Origin: Pantoea latae
GTDB taxonomy: Bacteria > Pseudomonadota > Gammaproteobacteria > Enterobacterales > Enterobacteriaceae
DNA: 64,000 nucleotides
Assembly (NCBI RefSeq): GCF_002077695.1
Contig: NZ_MWUE01000037.1
Coordinates: 1 to 64,000 of the forward strand
Reading direction: 5' to 3'
The position numbers and the translations under genes are program-made. Below are positions 47,901-54,579 of this stretch, piece after piece. Position 1 is the first letter of the stretch; each line of letters opens with the position of its first letter. Below the pieces are notes generated by a model that did no database searches, was not told the origin of the DNA, and saw nothing but the letters and a program-made list of their open reading frames with translations.

Positions 47901-48682
47901 ACCTGGTTGCGTCCAGTGGTGACGTTCAGATCCTTAGCCCAGACGCTGGCGTTAATTTTCACCGAGTGGGCGATAATGTCGGTGTAGTCCTGGCGCGAGC
48001 TGTCCATTCCCGCGCCTTCAACCGCCACTTCGCCTCGCTCGACGTTAAAACCGGTGAGGTTGCCGTTAGTCATCTGCGCCTGGCCGGTGGTGAGCGTGGC
48101 GCGGTTGGCGTTGATAAATCCGCAGCCGTTACAGGTGATGCCGGAGGGGTTGGCGATCACCACTTGCGCTTTTTGCCCCGCCACTTCGACAAAGCCGTTC
48201 AGGCGGCTGGGATCGCGCGAGTTAACCTCGTTGAGGATAACTTTGGCCTCGCCTCGGGCGAGCCAGGGGTTGCCGCTCACCATGCCGCCCAGTTCAGTCT
48301 GCACGTTTTTGTGGGAGTTATTAAGAATGGCACCCTGCTGCCCAACGTCGAACTGGCTGTAGCGGTTGCGCGACACCCCGCCGGCGGAAGGAGTCTGGAT
48401 ATTAATTTGCGGCGTGCCGTTGGCGCTGTTGATAATGGTCGGCTGCTGACCGCCAGGCGCCTGCGCATCCGCGACGATAGCGGCGCTGGCGGGCTGGATC
48501 ACGCCCATCGCCAGCCAGAGGCTAAAGCTCAGCGCGCCTACCCGGCCGACCAGACGGCTAATCGTGCAACCTACGCCCGACGAGCGAGCGCTACCAGCGC
48601 GGCCCGAACGGGCGATATCGGCCACCACCATCAGCATGCCGCGCGCTTTGTTGAAAATAATGCGGTAGAGGTTTCTGTTCAT
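38939..48682 (-). CDS. cdiA: CdiA contact-dependent inhibition effector, HNH/Endo VII-type toxin tip
   Basis: 3247-residue two-partner-secretion effector. An extended signal peptide (MNRNLYRIIFNKARGMLMVV...) is cleaved near ASA-A (about 68). A haemagglutination/TPS domain with NPNL-like segments (ANPSGITCNGCG) precedes FHA-1 repeats (about 300-1430, LDNRQG/LNNQGG units) and a non-repetitive receptor-binding/YP region (about 1470-1900, WLSSDYM...YNLTLGVALTPQQM). FHA-2 repeats follow to about 2700, then pretoxin (DRDNQAQDVSGLSRDVEHAN). The usual VENN is NEISNN near 2996. The tip ends with E3201, H3223 (GGHFFGED), H3236 (GSHFN) and H3244 (NHYDY), an EHHH nuclease pattern. Exported by CdiB. Confidence 0.93.
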   Translation of the reverse strand: MNRNLYRIIFNKARGMLMVVADIARSGRAGSARSSGVGCTISRLVGRVGALSFSLWLAMGVIQPASAAIVADAQAPGGQQPTIINSANGTPQINIQTPSAGGVSRNRYSQFDVGQQGAILNNSHKNVQTELGGMVSGNPWLARGEAKVILNEVNSRDPSRLNGFVEVAGQKAQVVIANPSGITCNGCGFINANRATLTTGQAQMTNGNLTGFNVERGEVAVEGAGMDSSRQDYTDIIAHSVKINASVWAKDLNVTTGRNQVDAAHQQVAKQGDEPASRPQVALDVSSLGGMYAGKIRLIGTEAGVGVRNAGSIGAQAGAVTITADGRIENSGSIRSSGELQVTTREGLSNSGALFAGGSATVASTAEVQNSGSVAARHNVTLQAARLNSATSGILAAGVQDDGRLGDSGDLTLAADGALSAQGENLAGGSLTARGQRLDLSGSRTQGKNITIEARDGDIATRGGMLVAQQQLAAHASKMLDNDGGVLTASKLDLQARDLSSQQGEISQTGGDDLSLTLSGSLNNRGGRLATNSGNLTLNADTLNNQSGEIAHAGSGTLAINARSLQGGDGKLLSSGQLSLRGGEFNLEMGTTSAQQIDAEVDSLSNQQGQLIQNGSGAMRLHTRGTLNNQGGQLAGNGNIDLQAAALDNRSGAIVAAQQGSLTAQVSGTVDNQQGELAASRDLRLNADRLDNRQGRASAATGAASLATQQALANQAGRIEAKGDLTLNAAGLENQNGTLLGDSLQLGLGQAALDNQRGVIAASGALRSDSGALNNDGGLLQAGGDLLLDTHGARLSNQLSGDSGGILSSGALTLRSGELDNRQGMLASGGDAQLTTQTLNNSGGTLVGKQQLQIESDGALTNDAGLLQSGGDARIDTHGYALSNRDSGSKGGISSLGTLALNVGAVDNQQGFIASQGDLQLDGAQLDNQRGTLASQAALSAVTASVSNQSGTIKAGQGLTLEAAQRLDNQSGTIGAGKALRVMADELLNGQGMVASGDTGSLSVDALDNRGGQLAAQQALTLRGGTLDNSDGGLIQSGDRLDIGVDALLNQNSGEKGGLTSQGEMLIRAGQIENAQGLALSGKGLQLAAGSLNNAAGTLVAQEQLRLDIASPQNAPRLNTASMLNALRLDTASPLNNRAGLLQGGSVLVDSHGQGIDNQNGTLYSLGDLSLQSSDIDNQGGTLGAKGDLSLQSGELDNRNGGRVVSEQAASLTTAHLDNRGGQIQSVGDLLLSSAQGVIDNAAGLIRSGATAVLNALQLNNQDTQGAQQGIEAANLNVTSDSIANQRGTLLADRQLTINSRGSVDNSQGELSAGEDLLLQGNGLTLTNSAGSVKAGRSLLIRADRISGDGQILSRGDITLLSQQSLNNSGEMIANGSFNFTTPGDVVNSGKLLAGSKLDLRASNLLNAASGEINAGQDWLTLNGQLTNYGLIDGKQTLLKAGTLTNIGSGRIYGDTVGVQASTFNNLAENGTAATLAGRERVDIGVQILNNRDHGLIYSAGHMALGGQLDASGLATGRADTLNNHSATIESAGDMQIDAGQINNVNDHFSTELATVSTEAITEYQQSGDTVRWKAGEEGVFVDRNSADSLLNLNTPGKTGSNHDRFTQYDYTRTVQETQIAESDPAKIIAGGNMTVNADKVFNDKSQIVAGNTLTMNAGELDNVEVAGQRITTDVGKVTSYYRIRHKGGDSQGKDTSGYSPPDVIETIALKPSQLVDHGDISGTPVSLAPQSAQGTDAAIGHTGGVSAAVAGSALAPDWQAVDSGALPAIAAAALKPGQRFEVASSVAPQQGEAARVVRIVGPDTRLPDNSLFKTNPSPGGKYLVETDPRFTQEKQWLSSDYMQEKLTQNSDNLLKRLGDGYYEQRLIREQVINLTGQRYLDGYSNDEEQYKALMNNAIDFSQQYNLTLGVALTPQQMALLTKDIVWLVNAQVRLPDGSSQTVLVPQVYARVQPGDVDGSGALIAGRNLNLNLGGGLFNSGTLAGREVVKLSADNITNLAGTIKGASVDLTARTDINNIGGVIQGTDALLASAGRDINAISTTRSVESRSGDNSFARTTVDSVAGMYVQGDDGRLILQAGRDINLTAAQVVNSGKSSQTVLHAGRDLSLTTVTTASRDDIVWDSDNSLKQGNTQEIGSEVVGKGDVSLLAGNDLKARAATLSADLALALTAGQDVTLTNGENTQDLDERHKVTGSSGWLSKSTTTTRDQIARQTAQGSALSGDSVTVAAGNDLRVQGSQIAGTHDVALQAGNDLSVVGATERNSEQHLAQEKKSGLSGTGGIGFSYGTQSMKTSDTAQELTNQGSTVGSVNGNVTLEAGNRLDVNGSELIAGKNLTLDGRDVSVTAAENQSSQTHKVEQKTSGLTLALSGTVGSALNTAAQTVQEAKSADSGRLAALQGTKAALSGVQATQAARLAAAQGSSPENNNAIGVSLSYGSQSSTSTQRSEQRTAQGSSLTAGDNLSVVARGSGVKGADGDLTVQGSQLQAGKDVLLSASRDLNLLSAANTSSLEGKNESHGGSLGVGIGAGQGGWGISVSASVNKGKGSEQGSGVTYTETQVSAGSQVTMVSGRDTTLQGAQVSGEKVKAEVGRNLTLASEQDSDRYDSKQQSASAGGSFTFGSMTGSASVNASRDKMHSTWQSVEEQTGIFAGKGGFDVSVGEHTQLDGAVIGSTATADKNRLETGTLGFSDIGNHADYKVEHQSAGISTGGSIAGQFAGNMANGLLVGANHSGSDSSVTKAAVSEGAIVIRDRDNQAQDVSGLSRDVEHANQTLSPIFDKEKEQNRLQEAQLIGEIGNQAADIARTEGQIRATNAGKAELAKNGINEPGEGASKEDWAKYNEKLTATDSYKAAQQQWGTGSAIQQGIQAATAAVQGLAGGNLAQAASGAAAPYLAEVIKQTAPDEASRIMAHAAVAGVIAAAQGNSALSGAAGAATTAAMGEAIKNALYGNVPVSQLSEEQKQTLVALGTVAAGLAGGLTGNSAADAVAGAQAGQNEISNNMFSAGMLQQMLAQETLNSAAMAEAGKGGANEQAALALTKKVKEGLDAACRANTGCVLMAIVSAQSQQHTNEAGSKTETVPVNDDLTGGKLVNPAADETKGTSLVTPDRSPGQGVIHTGNTEGVPDTGGNTTVTPIFEQDKNDYTYLAEGDRPANLSPEGSARAGAFNEAKRQSGIPVSQSPSKVHPNVDKRGNPQPGYIYEFDVPKSGGGTEKIYIRDDAGGHFFGEDNPQNRGSHFNDPKGNHYDY
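45278..45376. repeat. Three imperfect 33-bp tandem units inside cdiA
   Basis: Units at 45278-45310, 45311-45343 and 45344-45376 encode 11-residue repeats (LRLDTASPLNN, PRLNTASMLNA, LRLDIASPQNA in reverse order). They interrupt the regular FHA-1 repeat rhythm and look like a local duplication. Confidence 0.65.
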
Positions 48683-48694
48683 CTACTATCCCTG

Positions 48695-49222
48695 TCAGAT
48701 TTGCGGTAACTCCAGCGCCAGCGGATGCGCCTGCCGCCAGCGTTTAGCTGCCTCATGGCTGACGCTGCCGCCATGAAAATTCAACACGCGCTTGCCGCGC
48801 TGCTCGCCGCGATGATCTAACGCCCGCCAGCAGGCGTGAGGAAAGAGGTCGCGCCGTATCAGGCGGCTCATCGCTGCGGTATGGCCAAAGGGCGCAATCC
48901 AGTCACAGCACCACATGCGAGCGCCGCTGTTCCAGTCCTCGGGCGGAAAATGGATGGCGGGCAGTTGGAGATAGCGCGCTTCGGCTTCCTCGTTCAGCCA
49001 GGCCCAGCTAAAGAAAAAAACCGGCTTGCCCGCTTCTGCCGCCAGCACGTACTGCCGCTGTTTGATAATCGGCAGCAGCAGCGTCGGCAGCGCGTGCAGC
49101 GGCGCGTCGCGATGCAGCGGCGAATGCATCCAGAGCCAGACCGCGGCGCCCAACACCTCCGCTTCGCGCGCTTCACCGCCGAGGATCAGCGGCGATGAAA
49201 TCTCATAGTTTCCCGCGCGCAT
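48695..49222 (-). CDS. cdiC: HlyC-like toxin-activating acyltransferase (CdiC)
   Basis: 175-residue member of the toxin-activating lysine acyltransferase family (HlyC/RtxC). Family landmarks are LGAAVWLWMHSPLHRD (catalytic His in the PLH segment), FFFSWAWLNEEAEARYL, DWNSGARMWCCDWIAPFGH and RVLNFHGG. The gene lies between cdiB (2-bp gap) and cdiA (12-bp gap), so it is part of the operon, giving cdiB-cdiC-cdiA-cdiI. By analogy with HlyC it would transfer an acyl group from acyl-ACP to lysines of CdiA before export. That substrate is inferred. The symbol follows the usage I recall for cdiBCAI loci. Confidence 0.85.
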   Translation of the reverse strand: MRAGNYEISSPLILGGEAREAEVLGAAVWLWMHSPLHRDAPLHALPTLLLPIIKQRQYVLAAEAGKPVFFFSWAWLNEEAEARYLQLPAIHFPPEDWNSGARMWCCDWIAPFGHTAAMSRLIRRDLFPHACWRALDHRGEQRGKRVLNFHGGSVSHEAAKRWRQAHPLALELPQI

Positions 49223-49224
49223 GC

Positions 49225-50919
49225 TCAGTAGCTCCAGTTGAGGTTGAAGCCGAGCGTGACGCTGCTGGTGCGCAGGCCGTCTGGTTTTGACAGCGGCGTG
49301 CCGATAAACAGGTCATAGCCGGTGTTAAGGGCCTGTCCACGCAGCCCCGCCACGCCGCCCCCCAGATGCTGGCCGGTGAGCAGCTCACTGCCTGCGCCGC
49401 CTACCTCGCCATAGTCCGCGCCGAGATAGAACTCCTGCGCGGGCAGCGGCGTGCTCCAGGCGATGTCGTTGCGGACAAACCAGCCGCGACTGGCGTTAAG
49501 GGTGCGCTCGCCGTCAAAGCCGCGCACCGTCCAGCGGTTACCGATGGAGAACTGCTCCTGTGGCGTGAGCGGTGTGCTGCTCATCTGGTGCAGATACTGC
49601 ATGTTGTAACGAAAACGCTGATCGCCGATGCGGAACGGCAGGTTGAACTGGGCGTTAAGCTGCACGATTTTGCTCAGCGCCGTCGCCTCGCCGAAAGTCT
49701 CTTCCGGCGCCGGCTGGGCGCCGAACCAGCGGGTGCCGCGCTGATAGCTGACGCCCGCGTCCAGTGTCGCCTGCTGGATATAGTGACGATGCTGCAGGCC
49801 GATACGCCAGGCGGCGGTTTGCCGCCGCTGCACCTCCACCTCGGTGTCGTTGATATAGTTACGGCTTTGGCGCGTCAGCACATCGTAGCTCAGCGACGTT
49901 TTCTGCGAGCCGCTGCGGTGCAGCACCCGGCTGAGCTGTAGATCGAGGCTTTTGCTTTTGCCACTGTAGCGGTAATCCTGGTTTATCCCGGCCACCGTCT
50001 GGTGATAGTCGTAGTCGCTGCCGGTTACTGAGAACATCCAGTAGCCGAACGGCACTGAATAGTGGCCGGTGAGGTTTTTACTGCCCTTGCCGCCCTGGCC
50101 CTGTAGATCGTGCGTGGCCGAAAGATAAAACAGATCGCTCAGGGCGAAAGGATTATCGAGCGACAGCGTGACGCCGCCCAGATAGCGTCCGGTGCTGCGC
50201 GTGCCGGAGTCATCCAGCGAGGCACCGAGGCGCCACATTTTCTGCTGCTTCCAGCGCACCTGGATGTCGCTCTCGCCAGGCTGTTCGCCGGGCACCACTG
50301 CCATATCCGCCTGCACGGTCGGCAGCCGCTGAAGATTCTCCAGCCCCTGTTCAATATCACGCAGATCGAGCAGATTGCCTGCGTGGGCGGGAAAGGCGCT
50401 GTAGAGCCAGAGGTAGCGGTCGCTCTCCGGCGTCAGCTTCGCCTGCCGCACGTAGCCGGGCACGATCACCAGCCGCAACGTCCCGCTGTTGAGATCCTGC
50501 GAAGGTGCCAGCACGCGCGTGGTGACATAGCCGTGATCCACCAGCCGGTTTTGTAGCGTGCTCATCAGCAGGTTAATGCCTTTCGCGCCCAGGCAGTCTC
50601 CCTGCGCCTGGCTGGCGATACGGGCCAGCGGCAGCCAGCGCGGCAGCGTCTCTTGTCCCTGCAGCTGGACGCGCGCGACAGGAAAACAGGGTTTTTCAAC
50701 GGGAAAATTGATGCGTCCGAAGCCCGAAGCTGGCGGGGAAAGGCGCACGTCAGGTGCTTTCGGCTCGATTTGCTGCTCCAGAGCCTGCTGGCGCTGCTGC
50801 TGCTGTCGGAGCTGCCTGTTTCCATCTTGCAGCGGATCGGCCGCGGCCGCCTGCATGGTGAAAAAGGCGCCAGCCAGCAGCGTAAAAGAGAGCGAAATAC
50901 ATTTATGCTGAAAATACAT
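49225..50919 (-). CDS. cdiB: CdiB outer-membrane two-partner secretion transporter
   Basis: 564-residue TpsB/Omp85 porin that exports CdiA. Signal peptide ends AAAA-DP (about residue 26). The N-terminal Gln-rich plug helix (QLRQQQQRQQALEQQ) is followed by POTRA-type domains (about 75-230, LPRWLPLARIASQ...GYVTTRVLAPSQDL). A C-terminal 16-strand barrel carries the lid-lock motif VRGF (WTVRGFDGE) and ends in aromatic SY. First gene of the operon. Confidence 0.94.
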   Translation of the reverse strand: MYFQHKCISLSFTLLAGAFFTMQAAAADPLQDGNRQLRQQQQRQQALEQQIEPKAPDVRLSPPASGFGRINFPVEKPCFPVARVQLQGQETLPRWLPLARIASQAQGDCLGAKGINLLMSTLQNRLVDHGYVTTRVLAPSQDLNSGTLRLVIVPGYVRQAKLTPESDRYLWLYSAFPAHAGNLLDLRDIEQGLENLQRLPTVQADMAVVPGEQPGESDIQVRWKQQKMWRLGASLDDSGTRSTGRYLGGVTLSLDNPFALSDLFYLSATHDLQGQGGKGSKNLTGHYSVPFGYWMFSVTGSDYDYHQTVAGINQDYRYSGKSKSLDLQLSRVLHRSGSQKTSLSYDVLTRQSRNYINDTEVEVQRRQTAAWRIGLQHRHYIQQATLDAGVSYQRGTRWFGAQPAPEETFGEATALSKIVQLNAQFNLPFRIGDQRFRYNMQYLHQMSSTPLTPQEQFSIGNRWTVRGFDGERTLNASRGWFVRNDIAWSTPLPAQEFYLGADYGEVGGAGSELLTGQHLGGGVAGLRGQALNTGYDLFIGTPLSKPDGLRTSSVTLGFNLNWSY

Positions 50920-50982
50920 CAGACAGTCCCTGTCGCGTAAAGTAATCGTAAATTATGTTAATTTAAGTAAAACTGGCTGCGT

Positions 50983-51010
50983 ATTATGCATAATTTAAGC
51001 ACAACGGCAA
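50983..51010 (-). promoter_or_regulatory. Candidate cdiB promoter
   Basis: Minus-strand TTGCCG (51010-51005) and CATAAT (50988-50983), 16-bp spacer, in an AT-rich stretch 64 bp upstream of cdiB. The rest of 50920-51179 contains no gene that I can see. Confidence 0.35.
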
Positions 51011-51179
51011 CTCGCCACTGCTGGAATTTCAGTCTAAATGTTTAAGCTATTTTACGAGTTTGTGTAAAAAAGTAGAGCACAGGCAGGAGGGTTAAAGCGG
51101 GGAGATTAATACCAATATTAATTTCAGGCGTAACCGTGCCGGGAAGGGACAAGCGGCGAGTCACCTCGCCGCCTCTGGT

Positions 51180-51266
51180 TTATCGCAGGAATACCGTCAG
51201 CAGAATCAGCACAATCGCGATCGCCACAACGCCGACGAAGGCGCGGTCAAGTCTTGCTCTTTTCAT
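51180..51266 (-). CDS. MgtU-like 28-residue membrane protein
   Basis: Starts 10 bp after the mgtB stop with a strong SD (AGGAGG, six bases before ATG). A basic N-terminus (MKRARLDRAF) is followed by one hydrophobic helix (VGVVAIAIVLILLTVFL) and a final Arg. In Salmonella, as I recall, a 28-residue peptide MgtU stabilises the MgtB transporter; same length, topology and neighbour suggest the same role. Sequence identity to MgtU was not verified. Confidence 0.68.
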   Translation of the reverse strand: MKRARLDRAFVGVVAIAIVLILLTVFLR

Positions 51267-51276
51267 CGCCGTCCTC

Positions 51277-53973
51277 CTAGAACCACTGGCCAAAACGGCG
51301 AATGTAAAGCGTCTTCATGCCCTGCGCTACCAGACAGTAGCCGAACAGGGTCGCCGCCAGCCACGGGAAATAGGCGAGCGGCAGCGGCACCAGCCCGACC
51401 ATTGCGCCGAGCGGCGAGAAGGGAATGGCGATGCCGAGCGCCATAATGGCACAGGTGGTCAGCAGCACCGGCAGCGCCGCGCGGCTCTGAATAAAGGGGA
51501 TCTTTTGGGTGCGCAGCATATGCACCACCAGCGTCTGCGACAGCAAGCCCTCCACGAACCAGCCTGACTGAAACAGCGACTGCGCGCCCGCGTGGTTGGC
51601 GCCAAAGACGAACCACATCAGCGCAAAAGTGCTGATATCAAACAGCGACGAGGTCGGCCCCATCCACAGCATAAAGCGGCGGATGTTGCTGGCGTCCCAC
51701 TTGCGCGGCTGGCGCAGAAACTCCGGGTCCATTTTGTCCCAGGGCAGCGCCAGCTGGGAGATGTCGTACATCAGGTTCTGCAGCAGCAGATGAATCGACA
51801 GCATCGGCAGAAACGGAATAAAGGCGCTGGCGATCAACACCGAAAAGACGTTGCCGTAGTTTGAGCTGGCGGTCATGTTCAGGTACTTGATGATGTTGCC
51901 GAAGGTTTCGCGCCCTTTCAGCACGCCCGCTTCCAGCACGCGCAGATCCTTCTCCAGCAGAATAATGTCGGAGGACTCTTTGGCGATATCCGCCGCGCTG
52001 TCGACCGAAATCCCCACGTCGGCGTCGCGCAGCGCCGGCGCGTCGTTAATGCCGTCGCCGAGAAAGCCGACCGTGTGGCCGTTCTGCTGGAACAGGCGCA
52101 CCAGGCGCGCTTTCTGCGGCGGCGTCAGTCTGGCGAACAGACAGCTCTGCTCGGCGGCCTGCGCTAGCGCCATATCGTTCATCGCGTCAATCTGGTCGCC
52201 GGTGAGCAGCGCGCTGGCGTCCAGTCCCACCTCGCGGCAGATGCGCGCGGTGATAATTGGGTTATCGCCGGTCAGCACTTTGACCGCCACGCCGCTGGCG
52301 CGCAGCGCCTGAATCGCCTGTGCCGCGCTCGCTTTCGGCGGATCGAGGAAGGTCAGCATGCCCTCCAGCGTCAGCTCACGCTCATCCTGCTGCGTCAGCG
52401 GCAGCGCCGTTTCTCCTTCGCGCGTCGCCAGCAGCAGCACGCGGAAGCCCTGCTGGTTGTAGGTTTCCGCCTGCGCCTGCAGCGCCGCGCGCCGCGCTGC
52501 GCAGAGCGGCAGCCGTTCGCCGTTGACGCGAATACTGTCCGACACGGCGAGCATCTCCTCAACCGCGCCTTTACAGATCAGCAGCGGCTCGCCCTGCTGT
52601 AGATCCTCCAGCAGCACCGACACGCGGCGTCGGGCAAAATCGAAAGGCAGCTCATCCTGTTTGTGATAGCGGCTGCGCTGCGCCTCGCTGACCTGCGCCT
52701 CCCCTGCGCGCGTCACCGCGCGATCCATCGGATTTTTGCTGCCTGTCTGGCTGCTGCTGTTTAGCCAGGCGAGCAGCAGCACGCGCGCATCCTCTTCGCC
52801 GGCGCAGTTAAAGGCGTGCGACAGCTGGATCTCATCCTGCGTCAGGGTGCCGGTTTTGTCGGTGCAGAGCAGATCCATTGCGCCAAGGTTCTGGATGGCG
52901 TTCAGCCGTTTAACGATCACCTTGCGGCGCGCCATCGCCATCGCCCCTTTCGCCAGGTTGGAGCTGACGATCATCGGCAGCATTTCCGGCGTTAGCCCCA
53001 CGGCGACGGCCAGCGCGAACAGCGTGGCGTCGATCCAGTCACCTTTGCTGAAGCCGTTAATCAGCAGCACCACCGGCACCATCACCAGCATAAAGCGGAT
53101 CAGCAGCATGCTGACGCTGTTGACGCCGCGATCGAAGGCGGTCTCGGCGCGGCTGCCGACCAGCGATTTCGCCAGCGAGCCGAAGTAAGTCTGGCTGCCT
53201 GTCGCCGCCACCACGGCGCGCGCGCTGCCGCTGGCGACGCTGGCGCCCATCAGGCAGACGTTATCCAGCGCCAGCAGGCTGTTACCGCCCGGCTGACCGC
53301 CGCTGCTTTTCGCCGCCACCTCGGCACTGAGATCGACCTTCTCTACCGGCAGCGACTCGCCCGTCAGCACCGCCTGGCTGACGGAAAGATCGCGTGAGCG
53401 GATCAGGCGCACGTCGGCCGGCACCAGATCGCCCGCGCTGAGCAGCACGATATCGCCGGGCACCAGTTCGCGCATGGCGATCTCCTGAGTCACGCCGTCG
53501 CGCATCACCGTTGCCGTGGTGCGTACCAGCGACTTCAACGCCTGCGCGGCGCGGTTGGTACGAAACTCCTGCCAGAAGCGCAGCAGCGCGCTCAGCGTCA
53601 CCATGGTGCTGATAATAATGACGCCGGTGAGATCGCCCGCGTCTCCTGCGCGCAGCGGCAGCCAGTAGTCGGTGAAAAAGCTCACCAGCGCCAGCGCCAG
53701 CAGTACGTAGATAAAGGGGTTGTGGAACGCCATCAGCAGCTGCAGCAGCGCGGGCGGCGCTTTCTCCTGCGCCACCTCGTTAGGACCAAACTGCGCCAGC
53801 CGACGCTGCGCCTCCTGCTGGCTCAGCCCCTGTTCATGGCTGTGCAGATGGGCCAGCGTCTCTTCGACCGTTCGCGCCGCTTCCTGCTCGATTAAATAAG
53901 GTTTTGCGGCGCGGCGCGCAGAGGCACGACTATTTTTTGCCAGCGTCTGATTTTCAAGTTTTAATTCGGACAT
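51277..53973 (-). CDS. mgtB: Magnesium-importing P-type ATPase, MgtB type
   Basis: 898-residue P3B ATPase importing Mg2+ across the inner membrane. N-terminal cation-ATPase domain, membrane helices including NPFIYVLLALALVSFF, phosphorylation motif CTDKTGTLT, hinge GDGINDAPALRDADVGIS, and TASSNYGNVFSVLIASAFIPFLPM. The ending YCLVAQGMKTLYIRRFGQWF resembles Salmonella MgtB more than MgtA. ATG at 53973 is chosen (AGGGAG upstream) rather than an in-frame start 13 codons earlier. A long leader and a downstream small membrane protein gene suggest Mg2+-dependent control. Confidence 0.92.
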   Translation of the reverse strand: MSELKLENQTLAKNSRASARRAAKPYLIEQEAARTVEETLAHLHSHEQGLSQQEAQRRLAQFGPNEVAQEKAPPALLQLLMAFHNPFIYVLLALALVSFFTDYWLPLRAGDAGDLTGVIIISTMVTLSALLRFWQEFRTNRAAQALKSLVRTTATVMRDGVTQEIAMRELVPGDIVLLSAGDLVPADVRLIRSRDLSVSQAVLTGESLPVEKVDLSAEVAAKSSGGQPGGNSLLALDNVCLMGASVASGSARAVVAATGSQTYFGSLAKSLVGSRAETAFDRGVNSVSMLLIRFMLVMVPVVLLINGFSKGDWIDATLFALAVAVGLTPEMLPMIVSSNLAKGAMAMARRKVIVKRLNAIQNLGAMDLLCTDKTGTLTQDEIQLSHAFNCAGEEDARVLLLAWLNSSSQTGSKNPMDRAVTRAGEAQVSEAQRSRYHKQDELPFDFARRRVSVLLEDLQQGEPLLICKGAVEEMLAVSDSIRVNGERLPLCAARRAALQAQAETYNQQGFRVLLLATREGETALPLTQQDERELTLEGMLTFLDPPKASAAQAIQALRASGVAVKVLTGDNPIITARICREVGLDASALLTGDQIDAMNDMALAQAAEQSCLFARLTPPQKARLVRLFQQNGHTVGFLGDGINDAPALRDADVGISVDSAADIAKESSDIILLEKDLRVLEAGVLKGRETFGNIIKYLNMTASSNYGNVFSVLIASAFIPFLPMLSIHLLLQNLMYDISQLALPWDKMDPEFLRQPRKWDASNIRRFMLWMGPTSSLFDISTFALMWFVFGANHAGAQSLFQSGWFVEGLLSQTLVVHMLRTQKIPFIQSRAALPVLLTTCAIMALGIAIPFSPLGAMVGLVPLPLAYFPWLAATLFGYCLVAQGMKTLYIRRFGQWF

Positions 53974-54366
53974 GATAAATTCTCCCTGTAACAGGCAAAG
54001 CGATCCCGGCACGCAAAAATAAGCGTGCGTAATAAAGGAAATATTTACGGGGATGCGTAGCGTGACGGGCGAATAAGCCGCAGGTGTGCTCCTCTCGGCG
54101 CAACATCGTATCGACGCGGCGAGAATGCGCAGGCGTAAAACGCAGCCAGTCAGCTACGCGCAGCGAGGAGGAGGAAACAGAGCGTGAGTAAAAAGCAGCA
54201 TAACGATCGCCTTGCTTTGAACAGGTTATTCAGGAAGCAACCGTTATTAAACAGGATTGCTGCCCGCCGGATGGCAAGCAGCATGGAAATTCAGCTTGCC
54301 GGTGTCAGTAAATAATTCGAATGACTGTCCAAGTGAATTCTCCAGAAGAAAGTTGCCGCTATTATA
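53974..54366 (-). promoter_or_regulatory. Long leader and promoter of mgtB
   Basis: A TATAAT -10 box at 54366-54361 gives an untranslated leader of about 380 nt. It contains a strong hairpin with arms CCGGCAAGC/GCTTGCCatCCGG (about 54255-54302), the proline uORF at 54154-54201, and a GCACGC/GCGTGC hairpin near 54011-54029 close to the mgtB SD. Mg2+ transporter leaders in Salmonella combine short ORFs with alternative stems; similar control is inferred here. Confidence 0.55.
54154..54201 (-). CDS. Proline-triplet leader peptide of mgtB
   Basis: 15-codon ORF MLLFTHALFPPPRCA in the mgtB leader, with AAGG eight bases before the ATG. Three successive CCT proline codons near the end recall the proline codons of the Salmonella mgtL and mgtP leader ORFs, where slow proline decoding or ribosome destabilisation at low Mg2+ raises transporter expression. 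Sequence is not conserved with those, so the assignment rests on position and proline content. Confidence 0.55.
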   Translation of the reverse strand: MLLFTHALFPPPRCA

Positions 54367-54579
54367 GGCGCGCCGGCTAAAGGGTAAAGCTGAAAAAGAG
54401 GCTAAACAGGTTTCGTTGAGGTTCTGTTTCTCTATACTGAGTTAACGCCGGTTTGCCGCCCTTATAACCTGCTCGCTGCACTTATAACTTTTATGAATAA
54501 GGTTAGCCAATAATAGACTATTCTTCCCTTAAGCCCTCTCGTACACTCGCGTGACTACTTTATAAGGCAAGGAAATACC
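54367..54579. other. Divergent promoter region between mgtB and the ABC operon
   Basis: AT-rich 213 bp with no ORF of note. It must hold the start signals for the importer operon at 54580. I could not identify a convincing PhoP box. Confidence 0.5.

Noticed and set aside
54367..54410. Possible PhoP box upstream of mgtB (TGTTTA at 54408-54403)
   Set aside because: The second half-site is poor and the distance to the -10 is about 25 bp rather than about 11; the nearer TTTA pair has a 7-bp period.
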